Assembly (NCBI RefSeq): GCF_004366355.1
Contig: NZ_SODV01000002.1
Span: 846,768-910,767, forward strand
DNA from: Dinghuibacter silviterrae
GTDB lineage: Bacteria; Bacteroidota; Bacteroidia; Chitinophagales; Chitinophagaceae
DNA: 64,000 bases
Direction: 5' to 3'
A model generated the notes under the pieces. That model saw only the letters and a list, made by a program, of their open reading frames with translations. It searched no databases and was not told the DNA's origin. How positions within the stretch are numbered: position 1 is the first letter of the stretch; each line of letters opens with the position of its first letter. The position numbers and the translations under genes are program-made. Shown here in pieces: positions 25,674-34,879 of the stretch.

Positions 25674-26036
25674 TTATTCCTGGTTGTCCGGGGTTACCAG
25701 GGGACGGACCTCGACCCTGCCACCCCCGCCAGTGATAATGGGACAGCCTTTGGCCATCTCGGCGGCTTCTTCGGCGGTGGGGGCTTTGATCACGATGTAG
25801 CCGTTGATGAATTCTTTGACTTCGGTATACGGGCCGTCGGACACCAACCCATCAGGTGTCACTACTTTGGACCCCTTAACGCCCAGACGGTTGCCGTTGC
25901 TGACCAGCCGGTCCCGGGCGGCGATCCCTCCCATCCAGTTCATCCAGTTCGTCATCCTCTCCTGCATTTCGGCGGGGCTGACGGTGGCGCGGTCTTCGTT
26001 GACACGGAATAATAATGCGAACTCTTTCATAACCAT
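25674..26036 (-). CDS. YCII/DGPF-domain protein, partner of the ECF42-like sigma factor
   Basis: 120 residues with the family signature around DGPYTEVKEFINGYIVIKAPTAEEAAEMAKGCP. These small ferredoxin-fold proteins are nearly always encoded beside ECF42 sigma factors and are likely their targets or signal partners. The stop codon TAA is separated from the sigma ATG by one base (TAAGATG), so the two genes form an operon. Two in-frame ATGs at the start (26036 and 26030) are equally possible. Confidence 0.9.
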   Translation of the reverse strand: MVMKEFALLFRVNEDRATVSPAEMQERMTNWMNWMGGIAARDRLVSNGNRLGVKGSKVVTPDGLVSDGPYTEVKEFINGYIVIKAPTAEEAAEMAKGCPIITGGGGRVEVRPLVTPDNQE

Positions 26037-26110
26037 GATTTTTTGGGTGATTAATGCCGTATAGACAACCGGGAGGATCTGATTAGGACAAAGGGACGGA
26101 AATTTCTTTA

Positions 26111-26118
26111 TATTTTTA
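26111..26118 (+). promoter_or_regulatory. Candidate -7 element (TATTTTTA)
   Basis: TATTTTTA ends eight bases before the ATG at 26127. It matches TAnnTTTG except for the last base. Confidence 0.25.
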
Positions 26119-26126
26119 CCCTAGCC

Positions 26127-28676
26127 ATGAATAGATCTTGCTGCCTACTCCTGCCCACGGTGTTCCTGCTCTATAGCCCTGTTGCCGCGCAAGTGACGGC
26201 CAGCTTTACCGTCCCCGCCACGGTTTGCGCGGGTACCCCCCTCACGGTCAACAATACCTCCGTGGGCGCGACCAATTATTACTGGAGCTTTTGCGCGGCG
26301 GATTTCAGCGCCAACCCGGATGCCGTGAACCTGGGTAATCCAAACGGCGTCGTGAACAACCCGGTATTCGGTTGTTATGTCCAGGATGCAGACGGGAATT
26401 TTTATGGACTGGTCACTTGTTACGCCGAAGGTCACCTTATCCGGTTGCGGTTTGGCAACAGCCTTCTGAATAATCCGACGGCGGAAGACCTGGGGACTTT
26501 TGGCGGCGTTATTCCCGAACAACTGGAGGGCATCCAATTGCTGAAAGTCAACGGGAATTGGACCGCTATCATGGTCGGAGGCGGCAACCAGTCCGCAAAT
26601 TCCTCCCCTCGGGTCGTAAAGGTCGATTTCGGCAATGCCCTGACAAATCCAGGCACCGCCACCAACTGGGGTAACGTGGGGGGCCTTAACCTGCCCCATA
26701 AACTCTATATCGGGTTCGAAGGGGGCAACTACTATGGCTTTACGACCAATGTCATCGACAATACGATTACCCGGCTAAGTTTTGGACCGGATTTCACCAA
26801 TCTGCCCACGGGGATCAATATGGGCAATATCGGAAACCTCGACTATCCGTGTGGTTTGACGTTTGTGAAATATGCCGGCAACTGGTATTGCCTGACAGCC
26901 AATATGAACAGCAACAGCCTGACGCGCCTGGACTTCGGGACATCCCTTTTGAATACCCCCACCGGGGTCAACATAGGAAACCCGGGCGGCGTCCTGAACA
27001 CCCCCAGGGACATCGTTCTTTTTACAACCTGCAGCGGGGTATACGGTTTCGTCACCGGTATGAACAACAATGACCTGGTTAAGCTTTATTTTGGCAACGA
27101 TCCTACCACCGTACCAGGGGCTACAGACCTGGGGAATATCGGCAATTTCAGCTTTCCGCATTCCCTTTCAGACCTTTTTCGGGTGGGGAACGACATTTAT
27201 ACTTTCGTCCCCAATGCCAATAGCAACTCCCTGACCCGGCTCCGTTTCGCCGGTTGCTCGGACATTCCCGGGTCTTCCGCTCAAAACCCCGCGCCTGTTA
27301 CCTATCCGAACCCGGGCGTATACGATATAAACCTAATGGTCGACCTGGGTTTGCCGACCCAAACTTCCTATTGCCAGCAGGTGTACGTAGCGCCTTTGCC
27401 CCAGGGGACGCTGATAGGGGATACGGTTTGCACCGGCGATAGCCCCAGTATATCGTTCAACACGTTCAACAACACTACCCAGGGGGCCGCTCCATTTACG
27501 ATCAGCTATACGGACGGGACCCATACCTATACGCAGGGAGGGCTGCCAGGGGTGTATCAGTCGCTCATCACGGTTCCGGCCCTGGGCACCTATACCCTTA
27601 CGAACATTACAGGTTCCAACGGCTGTAGCACCGATACAACAGAGACGGTCAACGTATCGATGAAGCCTTTACCACAGGGTGGGATTGCCGGTATCGCCAA
27701 CTGCGGATCGGACTCCGCGACGCTTTGGTTTACGGCCAGCAGTGGGACCGGACCATTTTTCCTGCAACTTTCTCCGGGCGGCACCGCGTTTCTCGACCCG
27801 GGACAAACCCTTACACTCCCGCTCTCGCAACAGACCACCTTTAACCTGCTCTGGGTCGTTGACAAGTACTGCGAGCGCCGCAGCGGCTTCGACACGCCGT
27901 CAGTCACCCTGACGCCCAGACCCAACCCAGTTGTACAATTCAACAGCCCGGGCTCGATATGTTACAACGCCGCCCCGGAACTGCTGACCGCCGCCTCCGA
28001 AACAACAGGGCTGCCGGGTTCCGGCGCGTACTCGGGACCCGGTACGGATGCGGCCGGAAATTTCACACCGGCTGACGCAGGAGTGGGAACACACACGATC
28101 CTGTATAGCTATACCGCGAACGATGGTTGCACGGCAGCCGACAGCAACCAGATTGTCGTCAACCCGGCGCCCGTTCAGGCGGAAGTGATGATCACGGGTT
28201 GCGAGGGCGTACCCATACAAGTATCCGCAGCAAAAGGTGGGGCGACCTATACCTGGACACCCGCCACAGGGCTGAGCAACGCCACCGTCGCCAATCCCAC
28301 GGCCGAACTGGACGGGTCGATCACGTATGTGGCCCAAGTCATAGACTCCGATGGGTGCGCCGCCAGCGATACAGTGGCGATCAAGGATGCCGGGCCGGTC
28401 AAAAGAGCGTTTATGATCCCCAATGGGTTCACGCCGAACGGAGACGGACACAACGACTGTTTTGGGATCCACACCTGGGGACAGGTGACGCTTGATGAGT
28501 TTGATATTTTCGACCGCTGGGGCACTAAGGTTTTTTCAACGAAAGACCCCGCCGACTGCTGGGACGGCACCGTGGGCGGGCAACCGGAGCCCCCGGGCGC
28601 CTACGTCTTTGTCATCAGGGCGGAAACGGCCTGCGGTAAGATCACCCGGACAGGGACGTTGATGCTGATGCGCTAG
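26127..28676 (+). CDS. Large secreted surface protein with T9SS type B (gliding-motility-associated) C-terminal domain
   Basis: 849 residues with signal peptide ending in SPVAAQ. Residues ~30-400 contain six or seven repeats of a beta-propeller-like unit (TRLDFGTSLLNTPTGVNIGN, TRLSFGPDFTNLPTGINMGN and others), giving about one repeat per 50 residues. PKD/Ig-like domains follow (GVYDINLMVDLG, SGAYSGPGTDAAGNFTPADAG). The last ~90 residues (MIPNGFTPNGDGHNDCF, FDIFDRWGTKVFST, PPGAYVFVI) are the CHU_C/type B sorting domain of the type IX secretion system. It is probably exported to the cell surface. Its 3' end overlaps the convergent exonuclease gene by four bases. Confidence 0.88.
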   Translation: MNRSCCLLLPTVFLLYSPVAAQVTASFTVPATVCAGTPLTVNNTSVGATNYYWSFCAADFSANPDAVNLGNPNGVVNNPVFGCYVQDADGNFYGLVTCYAEGHLIRLRFGNSLLNNPTAEDLGTFGGVIPEQLEGIQLLKVNGNWTAIMVGGGNQSANSSPRVVKVDFGNALTNPGTATNWGNVGGLNLPHKLYIGFEGGNYYGFTTNVIDNTITRLSFGPDFTNLPTGINMGNIGNLDYPCGLTFVKYAGNWYCLTANMNSNSLTRLDFGTSLLNTPTGVNIGNPGGVLNTPRDIVLFTTCSGVYGFVTGMNNNDLVKLYFGNDPTTVPGATDLGNIGNFSFPHSLSDLFRVGNDIYTFVPNANSNSLTRLRFAGCSDIPGSSAQNPAPVTYPNPGVYDINLMVDLGLPTQTSYCQQVYVAPLPQGTLIGDTVCTGDSPSISFNTFNNTTQGAAPFTISYTDGTHTYTQGGLPGVYQSLITVPALGTYTLTNITGSNGCSTDTTETVNVSMKPLPQGGIAGIANCGSDSATLWFTASSGTGPFFLQLSPGGTAFLDPGQTLTLPLSQQTTFNLLWVVDKYCERRSGFDTPSVTLTPRPNPVVQFNSPGSICYNAAPELLTAASETTGLPGSGAYSGPGTDAAGNFTPADAGVGTHTILYSYTANDGCTAADSNQIVVNPAPVQAEVMITGCEGVPIQVSAAKGGATYTWTPATGLSNATVANPTAELDGSITYVAQVIDSDGCAASDTVAIKDAGPVKRAFMIPNGFTPNGDGHNDCFGIHTWGQVTLDEFDIFDRWGTKVFSTKDPADCWDGTVGGQPEPPGAYVFVIRAETACGKITRTGTLMLMR

Positions 28677-29443
28677 GAAAGTTCGATCCACACCGGCGCG
28701 TGGTCGCTTGACTTTTCCCAACCCCGGACGTGTTTGTCCACACCGGCGGCTTTTAAACGTCCTATAACAGAAGGGCTCAGCAGGAAATGGTCGATCCGCA
28801 AACCTGCGTTCCGCCCGTATGCATCGCGGAAAAAATCCCAAAACGTATAAATTACATCGCTTGGATAAAGATGACGGATGGCGTCCGTCCAACCCTGGCC
28901 GACCAGGGTATTAAAAGCTTCCCGCGTTTCCGTCCGGAAAAGGGCGTCGTTGACCCAGCGCTCGGGTTTATACACGTCGATCCCGGTGGGGATGACGTTG
29001 TAGTCACCCGTGAGGATGACGGGTTTGCCGGAAGCCAGCAGTCCCGCCGCGTGGGTGTTCAGCCGCTCGAACCAGCTCAGCTTGTAATCGAACTTCGGAC
29101 CCGGGTAGGGGTTCCCGTTGGGCAGGTACAAACCGCCGATGGTCAGGTCCCCGACCACCGCCTCTATATACCGGCTTTGTATGTCCTCCGCGTCTCCGGG
29201 GAGCGCCCGGCGGATCTCGTGGGCCTGTGCCCCACGGGTCAGGATGGCTACGCCGTTCCAGCTTTTTTGCCCATGCCAAAGGGCTTCATACCCGGCCTCC
29301 CTGATGGCTTGTTCGGGTATTTTATCCAGGGTAGCCTTGAGCTCCTGGAGACAGACGACGTCGGGTTTTGATTCGTCGAGCCAGCGCAAAAGCACCGGCA
29401 AACGGGCATTGATGCCGTTGACGTTATAGGTGGCGATTTTCAT
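28673..29443 (-). CDS. xth: Exodeoxyribonuclease III (AP endonuclease family 1)
   Basis: 256 residues, the normal length for bacterial ExoIII. Catalytic residues are visible: YNVNGIN (Asn7), CLQELKA (Glu metal ligand), NGVAILTRG, GDYNVIPTGIDVY (Asp/Asn), and C-terminal SSDHAPVWIEL (Asp-His pair). The enzyme cuts DNA at abasic sites and removes 3' blocking groups in base excision repair, in the cytoplasm. It starts 21 bases after the end of the large outer-membrane gene on the same strand. Confidence 0.95.
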   Translation of the reverse strand: MKIATYNVNGINARLPVLLRWLDESKPDVVCLQELKATLDKIPEQAIREAGYEALWHGQKSWNGVAILTRGAQAHEIRRALPGDAEDIQSRYIEAVVGDLTIGGLYLPNGNPYPGPKFDYKLSWFERLNTHAAGLLASGKPVILTGDYNVIPTGIDVYKPERWVNDALFRTETREAFNTLVGQGWTDAIRHLYPSDVIYTFWDFFRDAYGRNAGLRIDHFLLSPSVIGRLKAAGVDKHVRGWEKSSDHAPVWIELS

Positions 29444-29464
29444 GGGACCAATATCGGGAAAATC

Positions 29465-31963
29465 TTAGAAATCCAAGCTGGTACTAAAGCGTATCCCCGA
29501 GGTGGAAATACCCGGGTGCCCCAGATAGGTAAACCGCTGTACATAATCCAGCCGCAGGATATTGAAGATGTTGTAAATCCCCACACTCGCCTCGATATAC
29601 GGTGAACTCCCCAGCGTATAGATGGTGTTGGTTCCATTGAGCGCCGGGAACTTCATCTGCTCCGGGTTTTGCAAGGGATCGTTTTCGCTGCGGACGCCCC
29701 CGAACAGGATCTTTCCCGCGACGACTTCGCGTAAGCGTAGCCGTTTGAGTAACGGGATCCTGTTAAAGAAAAAGCCGTTGAAATAATGCTCCAGGTTCAA
29801 CCCCGCGTAGTGGTCGCTGACGAATTCGGCCACGTTCATCAGGTTGTAGGCGCTGAAACTATAGAAATACGCCGTATTGGCCGGGTGAATCACGAGCAGC
29901 GGGAAAGGCAGATTGCCCGTGATCAGCCCCGCGTCCAGGGTGATGTCTGTAAAACCCAGGGGTGCGACATACCAGCGTTTGAACACGTTCAGGTGAAAGG
30001 CGTCATAGTTGTACTCGCCCCCCGCCAGCCCCTTGATGCCCCTGGAATATTGAAGCGAAAGGACCGGGTATTTATTGGTGATCGTCCTTCTGGTCAGTTT
30101 GCCCTGGTAAAATTGCTGATGGGGCGCCCAGCCCAGCGTAAAGGACAATTGGGTGGTCGTGAGGTGGCGGACGGTATCGGTGCCATACAGGTATACCAGC
30201 GACTGGGCCGGGCTTTGTTGCCAGTATTTCGCCTGGAGGGTACTGGAAAAGTGGTCTCCAAACTCCCGGATATAGGACACGCTCGCCACGTCGCTGTACA
30301 GCCATTTGCCGCCAATGCCGCGGCTGAAGGAAGACAGGAAACTATTGTTCTGGGTGAATTCGGTTTCCTGCCCCGGGTTCTTTACGTCGTGCTGGTAATT
30401 GACCTGTATAAAATGAAAGGGATAGGTATAAATCGATTTGTGGTTGATCGAATAGGTAGCGGTCAGGTTGTACTTCCACTGTCTGTCTTTTGTCCCGTAG
30501 GCGATGTATCCATCTCCAAAATAGCGCGTGCTGAAATGCGTGTTCGTCCGGCCCCCAACCTGGAACCGTTGCCCCTCCAGCTGATTAAAGGAATAAAAGT
30601 TGCCCACCCGGCCGAGGTCGATGGGCCCCAGCGTTTTGTACCCCACCGAGAGCAGGGTGAGGATATCCATGGTTCTTCTGTATGACCGCATCCGGGCCAG
30701 GCTGTCGATGCGCGTAAAGGTCTCCGCCTCGCTTTGGGTCAGGGGCACGGGGCGGGCAAAGGTATCCGGCAAAGGAACCGATGCCAGGGTCGTATCCACC
30801 GGCAACCCGTGGAAAACCGAGTCGGGTAAGGTCGAATCATTCACCTGGCGAACGATCATCGTCCGCTCTCCAAAAAAGCCCCTGCTTTTTGGAAACGGAC
30901 TCAGAAAGGCTGTCTCGCGCGCCAGGGAACGATAGTACCGTTCCGACGGACCCTTCTCGAATTCCTGGTGGGCATTAAACGACCGGACCCAGTTCAGGTT
31001 GGCGTGGCTTCCCGTTTGCAGGTCCGCCCTCCGGACGGCATAGCTGCTGTCCAGGGCGATGTATAATTCCCCCCGGAAAAGAAGGTCCTCCGGGTCGCGG
31101 GGCATAAAAGAAACGTGTACCACTTTTGTCCCGTTTTCTACCGACGTATCCCGGATAAAATACATATAGAACTGTGGCGCCAGGTCCGCCAGCGGCCCCA
31201 TGAACTGGATCGTAAAAATCGTCATGGTGTTGTCGTACACGCTAAAGTCGTTGTACATCCAGGCAATGATGGCGCCGATCCCGCCCGCGTCCACGTATTC
31301 GCCTAAGTTGACCCGGTTGTGCCCGAGGATGACCTGTTTCCGCCTTAGGGGTGACAGCCGGTAATAATTCCGGGAGGCGGTTTCTTCCATATACAGCGGA
31401 ATGAGGTGTTTGCCCGGCACCAGGGTCGTGTCCGGGTTATCAAGGATAAAGCTGTATTTCCTGAGCACGCTTCCCTCCCGGAGAAAACGCGGCGGCTGGT
31501 CCGACAAAAGGCGCAGCTTTTCGTACTGGTCAAAAGTCAGGAAAGGGTAGGAGGAAGGTGCGTTCCGGGACTTGTGGGCAATGACCTCCCGGATCAGTTC
31601 CACCGCGGGGTTGTGTTTATTCCGGTAGTGTCTTTTGCTTTTGACGACCACTTCCGCCATGGAGGTATAGGCGACTGTCAACGCCACCTTTATAGGCGTA
31701 GTGTCGGAAACCGTCACCATCAGCGCCTTATAGCCCGTGGCCGTAAACACCAGCCGCCGGGCACTCCCTGTCACTTCGATGCTAAAATGCCCCTGCGCGT
31801 CCGTGATTCGCCCTGCCCGCGCGCCCTTGACGGTCACGCTTACATTGGGAAGGGGTGAACCGCTGGCGGAATCCACGACGGTACCGGTGATGATCCTGAC
31901 CTGGCCGATGGCCGGCCGGACACAGCAGACAAAGATGAGCAATATGAATAAGGGACGGGGCAT
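29465..31963 (-). CDS. DUF5686 outer-membrane protein with carboxypeptidase-like regulatory domain
   Basis: 832 residues with signal peptide MPRPLFILLIFVCCVRPAIGQ. An N-terminal carboxypeptidase-regulatory-like (CarboxypepD_reg) domain is seen at about 25-105 (TGTVVDSASGSPLPNVSVTVKG). The long DUF5686 region follows (KRHYRNKHNPAVELIREVIAHKSRN and many later strands), with a predicted beta-barrel in the last third ending in STSLDF. These proteins are common in Bacteroidota outer membranes and have no settled function. The start is supported by TATCTTAT seven bases upstream of the ATG. Confidence 0.85.
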   Translation of the reverse strand: MPRPLFILLIFVCCVRPAIGQVRIITGTVVDSASGSPLPNVSVTVKGARAGRITDAQGHFSIEVTGSARRLVFTATGYKALMVTVSDTTPIKVALTVAYTSMAEVVVKSKRHYRNKHNPAVELIREVIAHKSRNAPSSYPFLTFDQYEKLRLLSDQPPRFLREGSVLRKYSFILDNPDTTLVPGKHLIPLYMEETASRNYYRLSPLRRKQVILGHNRVNLGEYVDAGGIGAIIAWMYNDFSVYDNTMTIFTIQFMGPLADLAPQFYMYFIRDTSVENGTKVVHVSFMPRDPEDLLFRGELYIALDSSYAVRRADLQTGSHANLNWVRSFNAHQEFEKGPSERYYRSLARETAFLSPFPKSRGFFGERTMIVRQVNDSTLPDSVFHGLPVDTTLASVPLPDTFARPVPLTQSEAETFTRIDSLARMRSYRRTMDILTLLSVGYKTLGPIDLGRVGNFYSFNQLEGQRFQVGGRTNTHFSTRYFGDGYIAYGTKDRQWKYNLTATYSINHKSIYTYPFHFIQVNYQHDVKNPGQETEFTQNNSFLSSFSRGIGGKWLYSDVASVSYIREFGDHFSSTLQAKYWQQSPAQSLVYLYGTDTVRHLTTTQLSFTLGWAPHQQFYQGKLTRRTITNKYPVLSLQYSRGIKGLAGGEYNYDAFHLNVFKRWYVAPLGFTDITLDAGLITGNLPFPLLVIHPANTAYFYSFSAYNLMNVAEFVSDHYAGLNLEHYFNGFFFNRIPLLKRLRLREVVAGKILFGGVRSENDPLQNPEQMKFPALNGTNTIYTLGSSPYIEASVGIYNIFNILRLDYVQRFTYLGHPGISTSGIRFSTSLDF

Positions 31964-31970
31964 GGCGCCG

Positions 31971-31978
31971 ATAAGATA
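31971..31978 (-). promoter_or_regulatory. Candidate -7 element (TATCTTAT)
   Basis: TATCTTAT on the minus strand ends seven bases before the ATG at 31963 of the DUF5686 gene. Confidence 0.3.
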
Positions 31979-32002
31979 CCAACTTTGGAAGAAAGCGGCA
32001 AA

Positions 32003-34822
32003 TTAGCCTCCCTTCCGGAAACCGCCTCCTCCGCCAAAGCCGCCATCCCTGAACCTCCCCGGGAAGACCCCGGGCATCCGCCGTTGCTTGGAACCGGCAA
32101 AGTTGTTTAGATTGTACGTAAAAGTAAGCATCACGTATCGCGTGAGCGTCGTCGTTCTGCTGTCCGAGACTTGGTTCAGGCTCACGGTTTTGCTGACCGA
32201 GGTGTTTTCGTTCAAAAGGTCGAAGACGCTTAATCGGAGCTCCCCGTTTTTTTTCTTAAAAAGTTCCTTGGCGATGGACGGGCTCAGGAGCGGCACGCTG
32301 GCGTTATACCCCGGCGTCCGGTTGTTGGTATACGTGTAGGTAAAGTCCGTGGCGATCAGCCAGCCGCTGTTGGTATAGGCCGTGATTTCCGCCGTGACAA
32401 CCTCCGAAAAGTTGTCAAAGTCCTGGCTGGGCCGCAACGTATTGAGCGCGATGTTATAGGTGGAATTCGCGCTCAGGTTCATGTCAAAGTTCTTTTTGAT
32501 GTTTGTTGTCCAGGAGAGTTCTTCGGAGAGGCCAGTATTTTTTGAATAGTCATGGGCTGAGTCTACCAGCGTCTGGCTCTGGTTGTAATTAATGTTGGTA
32601 ATAAAATTGAGGTTCGACTTCGGATGTTTAAGGGCAAACCCATATTCGAAATAACCCGCCACATTGTACGTCCCATTCAGGTTCACCGACGTCGTCGTTT
32701 GCCCGCCCTTGTTGTTGGGTGTGATTTCGCTTTGGATGTCATTGACGATCGTGCTCGCGTTCAGTGTCGCGAACAGCACGTTTTGGTTAGAGGGGTTGAA
32801 GGACGAGTACAGCATCCGGATGCTGTGTGTAAACTGCGGCTTCAGGTTCGGGTTGCCCACTGTATAGTTGATGTCGTCGCTGGTCGTTGTGAGGGGTTGG
32901 AGCTGGGAGGCGGACGGCGTCCCCGTCCGGCCCATGTAATAGAACCGCAGCCGCTGATAGGAGGAAAACGAATACGTAAAATTGACCGTGGGCGTCAGGT
33001 TCACAAAGCTGTGCGCCACGTCTATGTCCTTTGTCGTATTAAGGCTGTTGAAATGGATAAACTGGACTCCCGAACCGACGCTTAAGTTGTACCGGGGATT
33101 TTGAACCCGGTAGTTCAGCGTAAACCGGTCCGAGTTTGACAGGAACCGGTAGGAATTCGAGAAAAGGCTGTCAAAGCTCGTATAGCCTTTCACCGCATTG
33201 TCATAGTCGTAGGTGTTGTTCGTGGCGACGTTTTTGGTATAGGTATGGTTGTAGTTCAGCTCGAAGATGGAGTTCCGTGTCACCGGTTCCGTATACGACA
33301 GGGTAGGGCTCAGGGTGGCCGACCGCAGCGTATCGTTGTAATACTGTCTGAGCGTCTGTGTCGAATCCAGGTTGTAAAAGGTATTGACCGCGTTGTTGTA
33401 TCCGTCCCCCTGGTTGTTGTTCACCGTCCCGGTAAGGTCCAGTGACAGGGTCCGGTGTGCCTTGCCAAATTTGTGCCGGTACGTCAGGTTCGAGCCGTTG
33501 ATGTTAAAGCCGGATGTGGTGCCATAGGCGTTTGACGTGGAACTGTTGATGGGCCGCCCGTTCTGGTCCACGGTGGAGGAAACGGACGAGGAGTTCGGGC
33601 TGGTCGTCTGGAACGCGATATTGGGGCGGGCGACCAAAGCGTCGTTTGAATCGATCCTGTCCTCCAGGTTAAAGTTCGCGCGCTGGTTCGTGGTCCGCGC
33701 GATGGCAGGCGAGGTCCGCTGCGTCGTGTTGGAGGTATCCTGGTTTTGGTCAAAAAAGCGCTCGGTCAGGCTTTGGGTATTCGTAGAGACATGGTTATAG
33801 TTGTAGAAATAACTGCCGGCCACATCCATCTTCGGCCCCCAGTCGTCCCTGTAGTTGGCGCCCCCTGCCCAGACCGTGGTGATCCCCGATCCGCCCTGGT
33901 ACGTGGCCGCCGCCGGCCCGCCCCCGCTGCCCTTCCGGCTCCCCGAGGACCCCAGGATGTCCTGGACTGTAAAGTTTTGTTTGTTGATGTCGTTGCCCTC
34001 TCCCAGCAGCGAGATCTGCTGGTCGTTGTTAAAACGGTGGAAATTGGCGCTCTCGTTATACGTCTCGTCCGTCCCCAGCCCCGCGATCGCCCGCCCGAAA
34101 TAGCCCTTTCGTTTGTCCCTTTTGGTAATGATATTGATCGTCTTCACCCTGTTCCCATCATCAAACCCCGAAAACTTGCTCTGGTCGTCCAGGTCGTCAA
34201 ACACCTGGTACTTCTCGATGATGTCCGGCGGCAGGTTGCGCGTCGCGAGTTTCGGGTCGTCCCCGAAAAACCGCCGCCCGTTCACCAATACCCGCTGCAC
34301 TTTCTCCCCCTGGGCAGTGATGTTGCCACTCGCGTCCACCTGTATCCCCGGTAGCTTTTTGATCTGATCCTCCGCCACCGCATTCGGCTTGGTGGCAAAC
34401 ATATCCGCGTTGTATTCGACCGTATCTTTTTTGATGGTAATCGGTGGACTTTGGATCACCAGGTCCGGCAATTTGTCCGTGATCCTTTGCATATATAAGG
34501 TGCCATAGTCATAGTCCGCGTGCGTAGCACTTACGGTAAACGCTTTGGCAATGTGCATATATCCCTCAAAGGTGATCAGCAGCCGGTACCGGCCCACGGG
34601 CAGGCTTCTGAACTGGAAAGCCCCATGTTTGTCCGTGATGACAAACTGGATGTTGGTGGAGTCTTGTTCCGGTGTCAGGGACACCGTAGCGTCCTCCATG
34701 CTTTGTTTGCCCGCGGTGTCCGCTACTGCGCCTTTTACGGAACCCCTGAGCTTCGCCTGGGCGTTGGTTTGAAGGGCAAAAAAGCAGCAGACCAGCACCG
34801 TCAAGGCCAGTCGCGTTCTCAT
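32003..34822 (-). CDS. Outer-membrane beta-barrel protein of TonB-receptor-like type with carboxypeptidase regulatory domain
   Basis: 939 residues. A signal peptide (LALTVLVCCFFALQTNAQA) is followed by a regulatory-like Ig-fold domain (LRGSVKGAVADTAGKQSMEDATVSLTPEQ), a plug-like region (AVAEDQIKKLPGIQVDASGNI, VLVNGRRFFGDDPKLATRNLP) and a large barrel. The plug lacks a clear TonB box, matching the outer_membrane_beta-barrel group that has lost or altered TonB interaction. The C-terminus is unusual: after the expected barrel strand (VMLTFTYNLNNF) comes a tail with a glycine-rich stretch (GGFGGGGGFRKGG). The start is supported by TACATTAG four bases upstream. Confidence 0.85.
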   Translation of the reverse strand: MRTRLALTVLVCCFFALQTNAQAKLRGSVKGAVADTAGKQSMEDATVSLTPEQDSTNIQFVITDKHGAFQFRSLPVGRYRLLITFEGYMHIAKAFTVSATHADYDYGTLYMQRITDKLPDLVIQSPPITIKKDTVEYNADMFATKPNAVAEDQIKKLPGIQVDASGNITAQGEKVQRVLVNGRRFFGDDPKLATRNLPPDIIEKYQVFDDLDDQSKFSGFDDGNRVKTINIITKRDKRKGYFGRAIAGLGTDETYNESANFHRFNNDQQISLLGEGNDINKQNFTVQDILGSSGSRKGSGGGPAAATYQGGSGITTVWAGGANYRDDWGPKMDVAGSYFYNYNHVSTNTQSLTERFFDQNQDTSNTTQRTSPAIARTTNQRANFNLEDRIDSNDALVARPNIAFQTTSPNSSSVSSTVDQNGRPINSSTSNAYGTTSGFNINGSNLTYRHKFGKAHRTLSLDLTGTVNNNQGDGYNNAVNTFYNLDSTQTLRQYYNDTLRSATLSPTLSYTEPVTRNSIFELNYNHTYTKNVATNNTYDYDNAVKGYTSFDSLFSNSYRFLSNSDRFTLNYRVQNPRYNLSVGSGVQFIHFNSLNTTKDIDVAHSFVNLTPTVNFTYSFSSYQRLRFYYMGRTGTPSASQLQPLTTTSDDINYTVGNPNLKPQFTHSIRMLYSSFNPSNQNVLFATLNASTIVNDIQSEITPNNKGGQTTTSVNLNGTYNVAGYFEYGFALKHPKSNLNFITNINYNQSQTLVDSAHDYSKNTGLSEELSWTTNIKKNFDMNLSANSTYNIALNTLRPSQDFDNFSEVVTAEITAYTNSGWLIATDFTYTYTNNRTPGYNASVPLLSPSIAKELFKKKNGELRLSVFDLLNENTSVSKTVSLNQVSDSRTTTLTRYVMLTFTYNLNNFAGSKQRRMPGVFPGRFRDGGFGGGGGFRKGG

Positions 34823-34826
34823 ACGG

Positions 34827-34834
34827 CTAATGTA
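34827..34834 (-). promoter_or_regulatory. Candidate -7 element (TACATTAG) inside a short inverted repeat
   Basis: TACATTAG on the minus strand ends four bases before the ATG at 34822. It is framed by GGCTA and TAGCC arms (34825-34829, 34836-34840). The same eight-base element precedes the TonB receptor gene at 39015. Confidence 0.35.
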
Positions 34835-34879
34835 ATAGCCATTTTGTTTTTTCTCCGGCCAACTAGGTGAACGCGTACG

